NCBI RefSeq assembly: GCF_048544455.1 | Contig: NC_133531.1 | Coordinates: forward strand, 67,494,099 to 67,558,098 | Source of the DNA: Silene latifolia | Taxonomy: Eukaryota > Streptophyta > Magnoliopsida > Caryophyllales > Caryophyllaceae | Length of the DNA: 64,000 nucleotides | Reading direction: 5' to 3' | In this document: one piece after another, positions 10,155-21,590 of the stretch | Numbering within the stretch: position 1 is the first letter of the stretch | Layout of the letters: each line of letters opens with the position of its first letter | Translations under genes and position numbers: made by a program | The notes under the pieces: model-generated | The model's database searches: none | Seen by the model: the letters and a program-made list of their open reading frames with translations, nothing else | What the model was told of the DNA's origin: nothing

Positions 10155-12176
10155 ACTAGGCCACGATTTTAATTTTGGTGATTTTCATAAATTTTGTATG
10201 TAAACTATAACCTAATTTTCGAGAAAATAAATTAGGGTTTCGTTTTTTTTTTCGGTTGAAAATTTTTTTTAGCCGAGACCTTTTTTTCTTTCGGCCTGTT
10301 TTTTATTTATTTCGTTTTTCCTTTTGTTTGATGATTTATATTCAATTTCTTTTGATCATATCATTGTTTTAATCGGTTAAAATTATCATATGAAGTAGTG
10401 GGAAATTTTGATTTAATGCAGATTAAGTTAGAATAGATATAGTATCATCATGTCATTGATACAAGGACTTATTTTTGCTATATAGTTTTAGCATATAAGA
10501 TTAATCATGATTGTTAATTCATTTGCTAAACCATGTTCTATTAGCAACTATAAACTTTGTTCTTCATCAATTTTTGTATTAGGGCTTTTTGCCGCAAAAG
10601 GAAAATAATTTTGACGGCTCAATTTTTTTTGGTATGCCGTGGAAAAAAAAAACGTTTTTAGGTTATTTTTTTTCTCTATTACCGAATCAGAAAAAAAGAA
10701 AAGAAGGAAAGTTTTTTTTCGAAAAAAATTTTTGGAAAGTTTTTTTCCTTTTCTTAATTGCCGAATAAAAAAAAAAGGGGAAGGGGCTGTTTTTTTATGA
10801 TCAGCCGTGAAGTAGCTGTTAAAAAAAAAAAAAAATTTGTTTATTTTTTTTCAGCCGAACCAATTTTAATTGGTTTTTGTTTTTTTATTTTTTATTTTTG
10901 GCCAATTAGTTATTGTGAATCGGTTCACAATTTAAAGATACCGAGTTATTTTAAAGCGGTTTAAAATTTTGACGGATCATATTACAAGTTTAATATGGAT
11001 CGAAATGAAATTAATGTGATTACATTGCGGAATTGTCACTTAATTTAATTTAAATAGGTGGTTTGGATAAATTATTCAACATAATTAATGTATTGTATTA
11101 TGTATGTTTAATTTATTTTAGTTGATGCTTTTAATTATGTTGAATGAATCGAATGAATGAATTTTATTTACGTATTTAATTTTGCAATCGGTTGTAATTT
11201 GTAATACTTAGTGTGGCCTTAGTCAATTATGTTTTCGTAATGAAGGAAACATGATTTTTATGTAATTATGAGATCTCGAATCTCCTTTTTTTTAGTTTTG
11301 GGTTTTGAAATTAGAATGTAATTAATAGGTCAATTATGTAACTTTATTTATTGTAATTTCAAAGAAGACTAAAGATGAAGATTCAAGCTCACTCCCGCTA
11401 CATGGATCAAGATGGAACATCAAGACAAGCTTCTCGGGTCCAAGGATGGATTCCAAACTTGTATTTATTGTTCGTTTTGATAGGATAGGCCACACTAGGA
11501 CTTTTACTGTTTTTTTTTACGTTTTTCATTTTATTGCTTTTCATTCACATTCTAGTAATTGCATCATATTCCGCCTAAAACCAAGCCACCTACTACTAAA
11601 ATGCATGAAAATTGACTCATATAGTTGTATGTTAGTTTTCATGGACATGCAGATGTCACAGTCTATAAGCCATCACTTTAGTTTAAATCATTCTCGCATG
11701 CTAGATTATAGTTCACTTAAAATGAATTAAAAATAGTTGATGGGATCTTCCTCTAAAACGGAAATTGAGATTAGTCTTTATAAGGGCAAACATCTATGAG
11801 TCCCTTCTTCGTCGGTAGGCCTAATATGACCCCTTCTACGTTGGGTAAGTAGTTGTGTTGACTTAGTTTACCTCAACATCATAGTCCGAAGAGTTTCTCG
11901 TGATTATGATGGACTAAAGATAGAATTTACAGAAATTTATCGACCAGGAATTCTAACGGTAGAATTAGCTAACAGGTTAGCTTATCAATTTACAAAGAAT
12001 TGAGTCTTGGGGTCATTTATATAATTCTTGAGGGAGGTAAATTGTATAAATGTTTTTGAGTCTTCGCGTTATGACATTAGTTCATTAGACTTAAAATAAA
12101 AATGATGCATGCTTATTATTTTATTCTTCTTTCGCAGTGTAGAACACGCTTATTATCAATAATACTGTTACAACAA
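10155..12176 (+). other. Element C untranslated leader
   Basis: About 2 kb of AT-rich DNA with long A and T runs (10230-10870) and no believable coding region. A pyrimidine tract ending in TTCGCAG at about 12130-12136, 40 bases before the gag ATG, looks like a splice acceptor, so the leader may be spliced. Confidence 0.6.
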
Positions 12177-13154
12177 ATGGCTGGAAATAACGTAATCCCA
12201 ATGCCTACTGCCACACTAGATCGTTCGTCCTGGCTTAAAATGTTCATGGACCAAATGAATCAGTCCACTCGACTGAAGAATGATGGGTTTAATTTTGCGG
12301 ACTGGGAGGCGGCACTACGGAATGTGCGCTCTGGCGACGGTAAGCTCGGGTATTTAATCGAGCCAATACCGGTCAACCCAGGCCCAAATGCAGTAGTCAA
12401 CGAGTCACTCGCTTATAGTGATTTCGTTATGGAAGCGGGTGCGATAAAGAACGTACTCATCTTTGCAATGAAAACCAATTTGCAGAGACGCTTCATTGCC
12501 CAAGGTGCAAACAAGATTTTCACCACGCTCACTAATGAGTTCTCAAAGGCACCGAGAATCATCACATATGAGCTTACCTGTTGCTTCTTTGATGCGAAAC
12601 TCCAGAAGGGCCAACCGGTTGGCCCACACATTCTTCACATGATTGAGAATGTCGAGAAGCTGGAGGCAATGAATTGTAAAATCAGTGAGAGCATTGTCAT
12701 TGACCGAATGCTTCATTCTCTTCACGATGGTTTTGCCCTCTTCAGGGCGAACTACTACATGAATGACTTGAAAAAGAGTCCTCATGAGCTACACTCCCTT
12801 CTCGTACAGACCGAGAAGGATATGAAATTGAGTGGGAGCATGAAGCAGGATGTTCTCACAATTTACAACAAAGGTAAAGGTAAGGGCAAGGCTCATGGCG
12901 ACCTAGCTGTAGGTAAGCCAAAGTTTAAAAAGCCAGGAAATGGTAAGAGTGCGCCTGGTGAGACTAGTGGCTCACAGGGCAAGACAAAGCGCAAGGGCGG
13001 TGACATAGAGTGCCACCATTGTCACAAGACTGGACATTGGAGGAGGAACTGTCCCGTCTACCGTGAGGACATCAAGGCAGGCCGCGTCGTTCCTGTTGGT
13101 ATGTCATCTTATATTCATATGATTGAGATTAACCATGCAAGCTTCGGAACTTGA
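12177..13154 (+). CDS. gag: Element C gag
   Basis: The chosen start, MAGNNV at 12177, is the first Met after the leader and matches the usual N terminus of this copia gag type. Residues about 20-230 form the copia capsid domain (UBN2/gag-polypeptide family). A basic Gly-Lys-rich linker follows, then a CCHC knuckle CHHCHKTGHWRRNC near 13012-13053. In-frame TGA at 13152-13154 stands where the protease reads Trp just before VLDTG, so the stop is a mutation and gag was originally continuous with pol. Confidence 0.88.
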   Translation: MAGNNVIPMPTATLDRSSWLKMFMDQMNQSTRLKNDGFNFADWEAALRNVRSGDGKLGYLIEPIPVNPGPNAVVNESLAYSDFVMEAGAIKNVLIFAMKTNLQRRFIAQGANKIFTTLTNEFSKAPRIITYELTCCFFDAKLQKGQPVGPHILHMIENVEKLEAMNCKISESIVIDRMLHSLHDGFALFRANYYMNDLKKSPHELHSLLVQTEKDMKLSGSMKQDVLTIYNKGKGKGKAHGDLAVGKPKFKKPGNGKSAPGETSGSQGKTKRKGGDIECHHCHKTGHWRRNCPVYREDIKAGRVVPVGMSSYIHMIEINHASFGT

Positions 13155-13520
13155 GTACTAGATACTGGTTGTGGTTCTCATCTGTGTAATCATTTGCAGG
13201 GCCTAAAGAAAATCATACCTCTCGAAAAAGGTGATGTGGACCTGCGAGTCGGGAATGGAGCACGAGTAGCTGCTGGCTCGAAGGGAACATATGTAATCCA
13301 ACTCCCTAGTGGTTTTGAGTTATCTTTAAATAACTGTTACTATGTACCCAGTTTATCTAAGAACATTATTTCTGTTTCCGTACTAGCTAAAGACGGTTTT
13401 GCATTTTCAATAAAGGATAATAGTTGTATTTTCTCTTTTAATGAAATGATTTATGGCTTGAGTTTCCATGAGTGGAATTTATATCTTAGATCAAACCACG
13501 GAAATATTACACATGAATAA
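13155..13520 (+). pseudogene. pol: Element C protease, N-terminal part of broken pol
   Basis: Immediately after the gag stop the same frame reads VLDTGCGSHLC, the copia aspartic protease active site (DTG, Asp near 13160), then VGNGARV and the YYVPSLSKNIISV block typical of the protease C terminus. The frame is lost near 13465 by a one-base shift, and the continuing frame carries the GAG-pre-integrase region. Confidence 0.85.
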
Positions 13521-14403
13521 TAAGAAATTAAAGGTTGGTGACAAAGATCAAACCTATCTATGGCATTGTCGAATGGGACACATAAATGAGAAACGCGTAA
13601 AGAAACTCGTCGATAATGGGACTATTCCCTCATTCGGATTTTCTGCATATGGCACGTGTGAATCATGTCTCATTGGCAAGATGACTCGAATTTCCTTCAA
13701 AGGTATTGGAATGCGCGCTAGTGACCTATTAGGACTCATACATACGGACGTATGTGGACCTATGTCAATTACCGCTAGAGATGGCTATAGATATTTTATC
13801 ACTTTCACGGACGATTTGAGTAAATACGGATATGTCTACTTAATGAAGCATAAAAGTGAGTCCTTTGAGAAATTCAAGGAATACCAGAATAGGGTACAGA
13901 ACCAACTGGGTAGAAAGATTAAAGCACTCCGTTCAGATCGTGGTGGCGAATATCTTTCAAATGAGTTTGATCAACACCTAAAAGACTGTGGAATCGTTTT
14001 GCAGTTAACTCCACCTGGAACACCTCAATTGAATGGTGTGTCCGAACGGAGAAATCGAACCTTACTTGATATGGTTCGATCCATGATGAGTCACACCATA
14101 GTGCCTGATTCATTATGGGGTTATGCTCTTTTGTCAGCTGCTCTTATACTTAACCGAAGTCCGTCTAAAGCTGTCGACAAGACTCCATATGAAATGTGGA
14201 AGGGAACAAGACCTAACTTATCCTTTATTCGGGTTTGGGGCTGCGAGGCTTATGTCAAGTGGAGACACGAGGATAAGCTCGGCCCGCGATCGGTCAAGAC
14301 ATACTTTATAGGTTATCCAAAAGGAACATTTGGTCATTACTTCTATTCGCCAACCGAACATCGAGTTTTTGTTGCGGCTAGTGCGACGTTCTTAGAGAAA
14401 TAA
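13468..14403 (+). pseudogene. pol: Element C integrase part of pol
   Basis: It has the zinc-binding HHCC region (HCRMGH then CESC), then the rve catalytic core with D in HTDVCGPM, D in RSDRGGEY and E in GVSERRNRT, the three metal-binding residues of a DDE integrase. GYP and FGHYFYSP are the usual post-core motifs. The frame ends at TAA 14401-14403. The bases that follow continue the polyprotein in the same frame, so this stop is a mutation. Confidence 0.9.
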
Positions 14404-15714
14404 TTTCTCGAGAACAAGTCGAGTAATAGAACCTTTGAGCTGTCGGAGATTCCAGAACCAACAACCGAGGAACAGATGGAGGAAGCTGTACCTCCAACTG
14501 ATGATACGGTTAATATTCCTGAGGAACCTAGGAGGTCGGGTAGCGACTCTCATCCTCCGGACAGATACATTGGTATGGTCGAGGAGAATGATGTTTTACT
14601 TCTAGAAAGTAATGAACCCGCAACCCATAAAGGTGCTATGGCCTGTTCCGACTCAAAGCTATGGCTCGAAGCCATGCAATCCGAGATGGACTCCATATAT
14701 GAGAATAACGTATGGGATCTAGTTGATTTACCTAATAAGGTAAAACCTCTACAGTGCAAATGGTTTTACAAAATAAAGCGTTCTGTAGACGCGCAACCAG
14801 ATATCTATAAGGCACGACTTGTGGCAAAAGGTTTCACTCAAGTGCAAGGATTGCATTATGATGAGATTTTTGCACCTTTAGTCATGCTACGTTCCATTCG
14901 GATAATCTTAGCGATTGACGCATTTCATGATTATGAGATTTGGCAAATGGATGTGAAAACCGCCTTCTTAAACGGTTATTTGGAGGAAGAGTTGTACATG
15001 GTGCAACCCGAAGGTTTCATAGATCCTAAACATCCTAAGAAGGTATGAAAGCTTAAGCGTTCCATTTATGGACTTAAGCAAGCTTCTCGGAGTTGGAATT
15101 ATCGTTTCGACCAAGTGATAAAAGTGTATGGTTTCACTCGATCGGTCGAAGAACCATGCTTATATATCAAGTCGAGTGGGAGCAAGATTGTGTACTTAAT
15201 ATTGTATGTCGATGACATACTCTTGATTGGGAATGACATTCCTCTCCTATCTTCGGTTAAAGAATGGTTGAAGAACCATTTCCAGATGAAAGATCTGGGT
15301 GAGGCACAGCGTATTTTGGGAATCCGTATCTACCGAGATAGATCACGACGGACGTTATCACTTAGTCAGGAGTCTTATTTGGATAAGGTTCTTGAGAGGT
15401 TCAACATGACCAACTCCAAGAAGGGGAACCTTCCTATGACAACTGGGATGCAGTTGAGCAAGTCTCAGTCACCCACGACGCCTGAAGGGATTGAGCGCAT
15501 GAGTCGTGTTCCTTATGCACCTGCAATAGGATCGATCATGTATGCCATGATATGCACACGTCCAGACATGGCATATGCATTGAGTATGACGAGTCGGTAC
15601 CAAAAGACTCCAGGTGAAACACACTGGATAGCAGTCAAAAATATCCTCAAGTACCTACGGAGGACTAAGGATTGGGTATTGACTTATGGAGGCGATACTA
15701 AGCTATGCGCAACC
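14404..15714 (+). pseudogene. pol: Element C reverse transcriptase part of pol
   Basis: RVT_2-type copia reverse transcriptase in one frame: a Ser/Pro/Glu-rich linker, W(L)EAMQSEMDS, KARLVAKGFTQ, QMDVKTAFLNG (first catalytic Asp), the IYGLKQASR block, and YVDDILLIGND with the two catalytic Asp. TGA at 15046-15048 replaces the Trp expected before KLKRSIYGLKQ. The frame shifts near 15710, where the RNase H begins in another frame. Confidence 0.9.
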
Positions 15715-16190
15715 GTTCTGCAGATGCTAGCTTCCAAACGGATCGAGATGATTCAAAATCTCAGTCCGGGTTCGTCTTCACTCTTAATGGTGTTGCGGTC
15801 AGCTGGAAGAGTTCCAAACAGAGTGTTGTAGCAGATTCTACTACTGAATCCGAGTACTATGCCGCTTCGGAGGTAGCAAAGGAAGCGATATTGATGCGTC
15901 AATTTTTACAAGGGCTTTCGGTAGTTCCTAGTTCGAATGACCCGATCACCATCTATTGTGACAATAGAGGTGCCATCTTCCAGGCTAAGGAGCCAAAGTC
16001 TAGCAACAAATCTAGACATGTACTTCGGAAGGCTCACCTGATCCGTGATTACGTGGAGCAAGAAGAGATAGTGATTGACAAGATTGCGACGGATGATAAC
16101 ATCGCGGATCCTCTCACCAAACCGTTGAATTATGATAAGCATGTAGGGCATGTTAATTCCATGGGAATTAAACATGTTCCAGAGTTGTAG
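15705..16190 (+). pseudogene. pol: Element C RNase H, C-terminal end of pol
   Basis: Copia RNase H domain: [46 protein letters not shown] and IYCDNRGAI carry the acidic metal-binding residues. [10 protein letters not shown] marks the normal C terminus, and TAG at 16188 is the natural end. It is separated from the reverse transcriptase by a single shift near 15710. Confidence 0.9.
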
Positions 16191-16973
16191 TACTTGATTA
16201 TGGATTTGATACATTATCTTTTTCATATATTATTTATAACTTCATCGTTTTATATATATAATATTTTTTTTTTCATGTGGATTGATCGACAACATTGAAC
16301 GCCACAAAGTGAATCGAATTACATTATATTTGTTTTGGTCCGTAATCGCCAATGTGAGTGATAACTCGGCTATTATATTGTGCAGTCGATTGATGGTGGG
16401 TTCAACGAGCCATAAGTTAAACGGTTGACTAATCGATCACAGATACGAGATTATGACGATACCTCGTAGGACAACTTTTTGTGACAACGTAATGGAGTCC
16501 TAAATGTTTAATAACATTCAGTGCCAGGTCGTGGATAGGACATCCATTGTGTTCCTAGAGTCGATTCTTTTGACTATCAACTGTCTCTTGAGATTAAGGC
16601 AGTTTTTGGGTGACTTTGGTTTCTTTCTCACGGTCTACCGTAACTGGGGCTAAGTAGATTTTTTCTGGGTCATTTCATACTGTGCTTAAATCTGCAGGAT
16701 TCGAGTTGAAGAAAATATCCAACCCTTATCAGGTATAGTTATTTCTCAGGGCCACTCGAGGAGTTGTAACAGAAATGCATGGCCATGCTCAAATGTTGAT
16801 TCGTTTATCAGTTAAGTTACTCTCTAGTCGGGAAAACCACTCTTGATACTGATCGCTTGTAAAATACCACCTTTGTGAATTCGGATTTGCAAATTGTTTT
16901 ACATTGAGTGGGAGAAATTTTAGGATATGAGAATTGGTTATCGCACATACACTTGTGAGGACAAGTGGGAGTT
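16191..16973 (+). other. Element C 3' untranslated region and polypurine tract
   Basis: Non-coding. The last 13 bases (ACAAGTGGGAGTT, 16961-16973) are the polypurine tract that primes plus-strand synthesis next to the 3' LTR. Confidence 0.75.
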
Positions 16974-17953
16974 TGTTGGAGCTTGTGTCCTCCACAAATT
17001 AGTGTGATAACATTTGTAAATCTCTTACAGGTTCACAAGGGTATACTTCGTATATTTAATCAGTTGATTAACGTTTACCTAATAACGGTTGGCTTGCTAG
17101 AAAGTTTGACGTTATTATCATACAGATGGCGGTGATCAACTGGTCCCTAAAGGTCACACCTATAGGACGTGTTTGAGAAATGTGGTTATAGAAATATAAT
17201 TACATTGATGCCCAAAATGACTAAAAAGTTAGTCAATGTGTTGATGAGATAATTATTTAATGAAAATTAAATAATATTAAGTTGAGACGAATTAACTATC
17301 AATTCGTAAATTAAATATAATAAGTTATATTTAAATTAAATATATATAAGGTTAGTTTGGACGAATTAATCTGTTAATTCGTAGTTAAATATAATCAGTT
17401 GTATTTAATATCAACAAGTTGAATGTGTCATAGTGGTAATAGTGAGGGTACACAAGCCAAGAGGTCATGGGTTCGATCCTCACTAGATAACAATTTAACA
17501 CACTTTATATATTTTTGGAAAGACCAAAATAAGGAGAAAAATACTCCTTATTTCGGTTCACTTGGCCGAAATTAGGGAAAGTTTTCCTTTTCCTAATTGA
17601 CTCTAAGTTTTGGTCTGTATAAAAAGAAAGGGAGAGAATTATTTCTAACCTAATGCTTTTTCTTGACCTTGCCTCCTCTTTCTCATCAGAAAAACACAAA
17701 ACAACTAAATTTTACAGAAAATTTTAGATCGATTCTAGCATAATCAAAGGGCATATCTCATATCGTCTTGGGTGCAACTAATAGGCGAATATCAATTGTG
17801 ATATTGTTCTTAGGCCATATTTGCTAGGACCGAAGGTTAATTCTAAATCTTTTTACTTATGTTTATGTATTTTATTTTATGACCTTAGATCATCTTTATT
17901 AAATCGTTATAATCCTTCTAGTTTAAGGGAAGTATACAGATTTATTTCTCACA
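16974..17953 (+). repeat. Element C 3' LTR
   Basis: 980 bp, same ends as the 5' LTR, followed at once by CATAC. It carries a second copy of the TATA box and the tRNA-like segment. Confidence 0.95.
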
Positions 17954-18457
17954 CATACACCCCACCTCCCATGAGAAACCAAAATCAAAGACCCCTTTTA
18001 CAACCAAAACCAAGGTTATCAAAATCAAACTCCATACAATCAACAAAATGACCAAGGTTTTGACGTTCAAAAAGCGGTCCTCCAAATGCAAAAGAATCAA
18101 CAAGAGTTTTTCACTCAAATGCAAAAGGATAGTCAAGCAAAAGACATCGCCATCAACAACATCGTAGCCCACACAAAAATGTTGGAAACTCAATTGACCC
18201 AACTAGCATCTTCAAGCTCCCAAAGACAAAAGGGGCAATTACCACCTCAAAGTAATCCCCCAAGACATGAAACGGTTAGTGTCATTCACTTGAGGAGTGG
18301 TACGAGGTACGAAGGACCAAAGAAGCAAGTTGAGGATGAAGTTGTGGAAGCTAGTGACAAAGAAGAAGTTGTGCAAAATTCCAAAGAAAATGAACCAACA
18401 AAAGAAGAAGTTTCAAAGAAAATGAAGAGAAGGCCAAGGAGAAGGAGCCCATTGTGA
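17954..18457 (+). pseudogene. gag: Element B gag, C-terminal part
   Basis: Continues the gag after the copia insertion: TPPPMRNQNQ, a shift near 17995, a Gln/Asn-rich tract, then MQKNQQEFF, MLETQLTQLASSSSQR, the GQLPPQ motif and the conserved VIHLRSG. A one-base shift near 18412 moves the true frame into the one that carries the protease. An alternative frame ends at 18457. Confidence 0.82.
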
Positions 18458-19545
18458 TTAGACTTCCATTCCCAAGTCGTCAAGCTAAGCCTAAGTTCGA
18501 TGACCAACTTGGGAAATTTATGGAAATTGTGAAGAATTTTGAAGTCTCGATTTCTTTCACGGAATTAATCAATCACGTGCCGGCCTATGCAAAGTACATG
18601 AAGGACATCCTTACGAAAAAGAAGTCGATCCAGAAGCTTGAAACTATCGCCTTCACTAAGGTGAGTAGTGCAATCCTTCAAGGGAGTTCACCTCTGAAAC
18701 TTAAAGACCCGGCAAGCTTCTCAATACCGTGTACCATTGGCGACACCACGATCAACAAGGCTTTGTGTGATCTAGGAGCAAGCGTGAGTGTTATGCTGTA
18801 TTCGGTTAGTAAAAGGTTAGGGATGGGAGAGCTTAAATGTACCAACATCACACTCCAAATGGCCGATAGATCGACGAAGACACCGTTAGGGATATGGGAA
18901 GATGTTCCCGTGAGAGTTGGGAAATTTTTCATCCCGGTGGACTTTGTCATAGTTGACATGGAAGAAGACTCCAATATTCCGATAATTCTAGGTCGACATT
19001 TCTTGCACACCGCCGGTGCGGTGATAGATCTGAAGCACAGAGAGCTCACTCTAGAAGTGGGAGACGAGCGCATAACTTTCAATCTTGACAAGACCATGAG
19101 AGCTCCCCGTTTGCATGAGCCATGCTTTATGGTTGATCACTATAGCCGGAAGGATGATAGGAAGAAGTCGGAATTCCAGTGGAAAAAGAAAGTCGATGAT
19201 GCTCCATTCAAAGAGAAAGAGAATAGCAACAAAGAGAGCTTGAAAAGCTCACCCATGACAAGTGAAGAAGATGACCTCATTGGCCAAAACAAGAAAGAAG
19301 AAAAGTTATCTCTATAAACTCAAGAGATTTTTAATGATCAAGTAGACGAAGTTTGCGGTCTTTGGGATGATGAGTTCGAAGGGATATTCAATCCCTACAT
19401 TGGTAATGCTATGAACCAAGACCATCATGGAGAACAACAAGTGCAAAGATCTATTGAGGATCTTTATCATGACAATGAACAAGCTTTCGACTACTTCTTC
19501 AAGGTGTTGAGTAACATCAACAACACCTTGAACATGCCCCCTTGA
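18454..19545 (+). pseudogene. pro: Element B aspartic protease
   Basis: From the first Met at 18454 the protein reads IRLPFPSR, the ELINHVPAYAKYMK helix, then CDLGASVSVM with catalytic Asp near residue 106 and ILGRHFLHTAG. This is a gypsy retropepsin whose usual GRPFL is changed to GRHFL. TAA at 19315-19317 interrupts the frame, which continues for about 76 residues (WDDEFEGIFNPYIG and on) to TGA at 19543-19545. It is closely related to the protease of element A. No reverse transcriptase follows. Confidence 0.85.
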
Positions 19546-19884
19546 CATCTCACATTGGATGAGAGTTTGGTGGAGTCCTTCCTAAACCACCATTTGTAAA
19601 TATTCTAACTCCCTAACTTGCATTTCAATTTTTACATTGCATTTTTGTCATTTTTTGATTTATATCTTTGTGCCTTGATCAAGATATTCATCATTTTTGA
19701 GAGAAGTAAGGGAGGTACTTATGATTTTATTGATGTGTAGTGCTTTGACTTAGTGTGGGGATAGCAATTGCCTAGGCTAATCATGCCTTTGTAGTGCCCC
19801 TACAATGAAGAACACGAGCATTGAAGAATGAAAGTCTTATGGGTTATGCAGCACCCACGGATGGACCTGAATCCGTGTGGACAA

Positions 19885-20255
19885 GGAAGAATCCGAGCGT
19901 CTCAAAAGGGAATCCGCTCGTCTAGCAGAATCCGAGCGTCCTATGTCACAAGACGCTCATCTGGCTGAGCTAGGGAATTCAAAGAAATGGTCGGTTGCAG
20001 AATCCGAGCGTCCCAGTGAAGAATCCGCTCGTCTGATACAAGACGCTCGTCTTGCAGCAAAGACGCTCGTCTTTATGCTGTTGGACTTTAAGAAATCACC
20101 CTATAACATAATCCGAGCGTCTTTTAAAGAATCCGCTCGTCTCAGATTTACGAATCCGCTCGTCTTTTCACAAAGACGCTCGTCCCATAACGTCTTTTCC
20201 TGAAGCAAATCGTGCAGAATTCGAGCGTCCTAGACACCAATCCGCTCGTCCCTGC
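19885..20255 (+). repeat. Array of about 14 CGAGCGTC / CGCTCGTC words
   Basis: Copies of AATCCGAGCGTC, AATCCGCTCGTC and AGACGCTCGTC recur at roughly 20- to 50-base spacing. The central GAGCG and CGCTC are reverse complements, so the word occurs in both senses. Several copies share one open frame and would encode ESER, ESAR or DAR repeats (19877-20203), but codon content and position suggest a regulatory rather than coding array. Confidence 0.8.
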
Positions 20256-20326
20256 TGCTGTTTTCAAAATTAACGGGTCTTTTAAACCCTTACTCCCTCG
20301 TTCATTTTCATTTCTTCTTCATTCAA

Positions 20327-20370
20327 ACACTACCCACTACCCACTACCCACTACCCACTACCCACTACCC
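20327..20370 (+). repeat. CACTACC heptanucleotide tandem repeat
   Basis: About six perfect tandem copies of a 7-bp unit, a simple microsatellite in the leader of the ATHILA ORF. Confidence 0.85.
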
Positions 20371-20618
20371 AAAAACCCCAAAAAGCCTCATCCTCTACAT
20401 CAACAAAACAAGATTTCCTCAACCAAACTCAACAAAATCAAATCCAAACTTCCCCACAACAAAAATTAATCACTCCTTTTACAATAACAACTCATTCAAA
20501 CACCAAAATTTTAAACCTTTGAGTCGATTTTAAGAAACAAAGCAACATTCTTTCATCTTAAATTGATTTGGGCATAATTACAAATTGAAGATTCATTCTC
20601 TCTTTGGTGTAATCAACA

Positions 20619-21590
20619 ATGGCAAGAACTAAAGGAGGTAACAAGGCACCCCCAAAGAAGACACTTTCAAAAAGGCAACAAACTCTTCAAGCTAAACAAT
20701 TGTCAAAGGCATTGGTAGTTCATGAGGCAAGGTTGGATGTTCAAAAAGGTCCCCCTATGGAAGCTACAACATCAACGACTCCGGTCATTGAGCAATTATC
20801 TAATTATCCGGAGGTAATTTTCACTTCCGACTCTCATAGGAATAAATTTGTTCTCTTTGCTAAGAAGACCGCTATGCCTACAAAATTTATTTGTGAAGAT
20901 GCTTTGTCTAAGTTGGGTGTTCTTGAACAAACCAGAACCTTATTTGAGGCTATAAGATTGGGTAAATTGTTTACCATGAAAGAATTGACATACCCCTCCC
21001 TCACATTGGAATTTTTGAGTTCCTTGAAAGTTACAAGAGTGGAAACTAGAACCCACATCGAGTTTCGTCTTGCAAATGTCAATAGACGAATCACTTTTGG
21101 TGAATTGAGTAAGATTTTAGGCCTTAGTGATACCCCGTACTATCACAAGATCCCCGAAAAATATGACCCCGCTCCTCTTTAGGAGGCAATTTCCGGAAAG
21201 AAATTTGTGCGCTTTCATGATTGTCGTGCTCTATTAGTCCACCATCCGGGCATTAGAGTGTGGCATAAGATCATTGGTAATACTTTGGTAGCGAGAAATG
21301 GCACTAATCATCTTACCAAGCTCGATTTTGTTCTTCTTGAGTCGGCCTTGAACGTAGGAAGGGAATATACTAAGCCATACAATGCTCTAAGACTTTTGGT
21401 TGAAAGATGGCTTAATGTTGATTGTGGTAAAGAGGGCGCCGCTTTTATCGTGAATGGAGGACTAGTTACCTATTTGGCCAAGTACTTTGACCCAATTTTC
21501 AACAAAGACAAGACTTATGTGGCTGTCAAAGGGGGTCATCTCATTTATATGGACACCATGATTCACAAATTCAAGTGGGTTAAATGTTAG
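20619..21590 (+). pseudogene. ATHILA ORF-1-type protein of element B, one nonsense codon
   Basis: MARTKGGNK starts a Lys-rich N terminus. It is followed by the region typical of the Arabidopsis retrotransposon ORF-1 / ATHILA family: ITFGELSKILGL, an LVHHPGIRVWHKII block and KLDFVLLESALNVGREY. In Athila elements this gene sits between pol and the 3' LTR, where some families carry an env-like gene, and its role is unknown. A single TAG at 21180-21182, most likely a former Trp codon, splits the 323-codon frame, which is otherwise open. I see no signal peptide or membrane span. Confidence 0.75.

Larger units (their letters stand above)
9161..17953 (+). mobile_element. Element C: Ty1/copia retrotransposon, nested in B
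   Basis: LTRs of exactly 980 bp (9161-10140 and 16974-17953) are flanked by the perfect 5-bp duplication CATAC (9156-9160 and 17954-17958). The order gag, protease, integrase, reverse transcriptase, RNase H is that of copia. By eye the LTRs differ at about 14 sites, roughly 98.6 percent identity, so it is the younger insertion in B. The pol frame carries three stops and two frameshifts, so this copy cannot make its own proteins. Confidence 0.95.
19546..20618 (+). other. Element B spacer between protease and ATHILA ORF
   Basis: Non-coding spacer with a purine-rich part near 19690-19720, the CGAGCGTC/CGCTCGTC word array (19885-20255), a heptanucleotide repeat near 20327-20370 and an A/C-rich leader before the next ORF. 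It may act as an internal promoter and leader for the downstream ORF. Confidence 0.5.

Noticed and set aside
19877-20203. Open frame of 108 codons with ESER/ESAR repeats
   Set aside because: The frame is a by-product of the word array. Later words fall out of frame and no homologue is recognised. Kept as a repeat and as a low-score finding.
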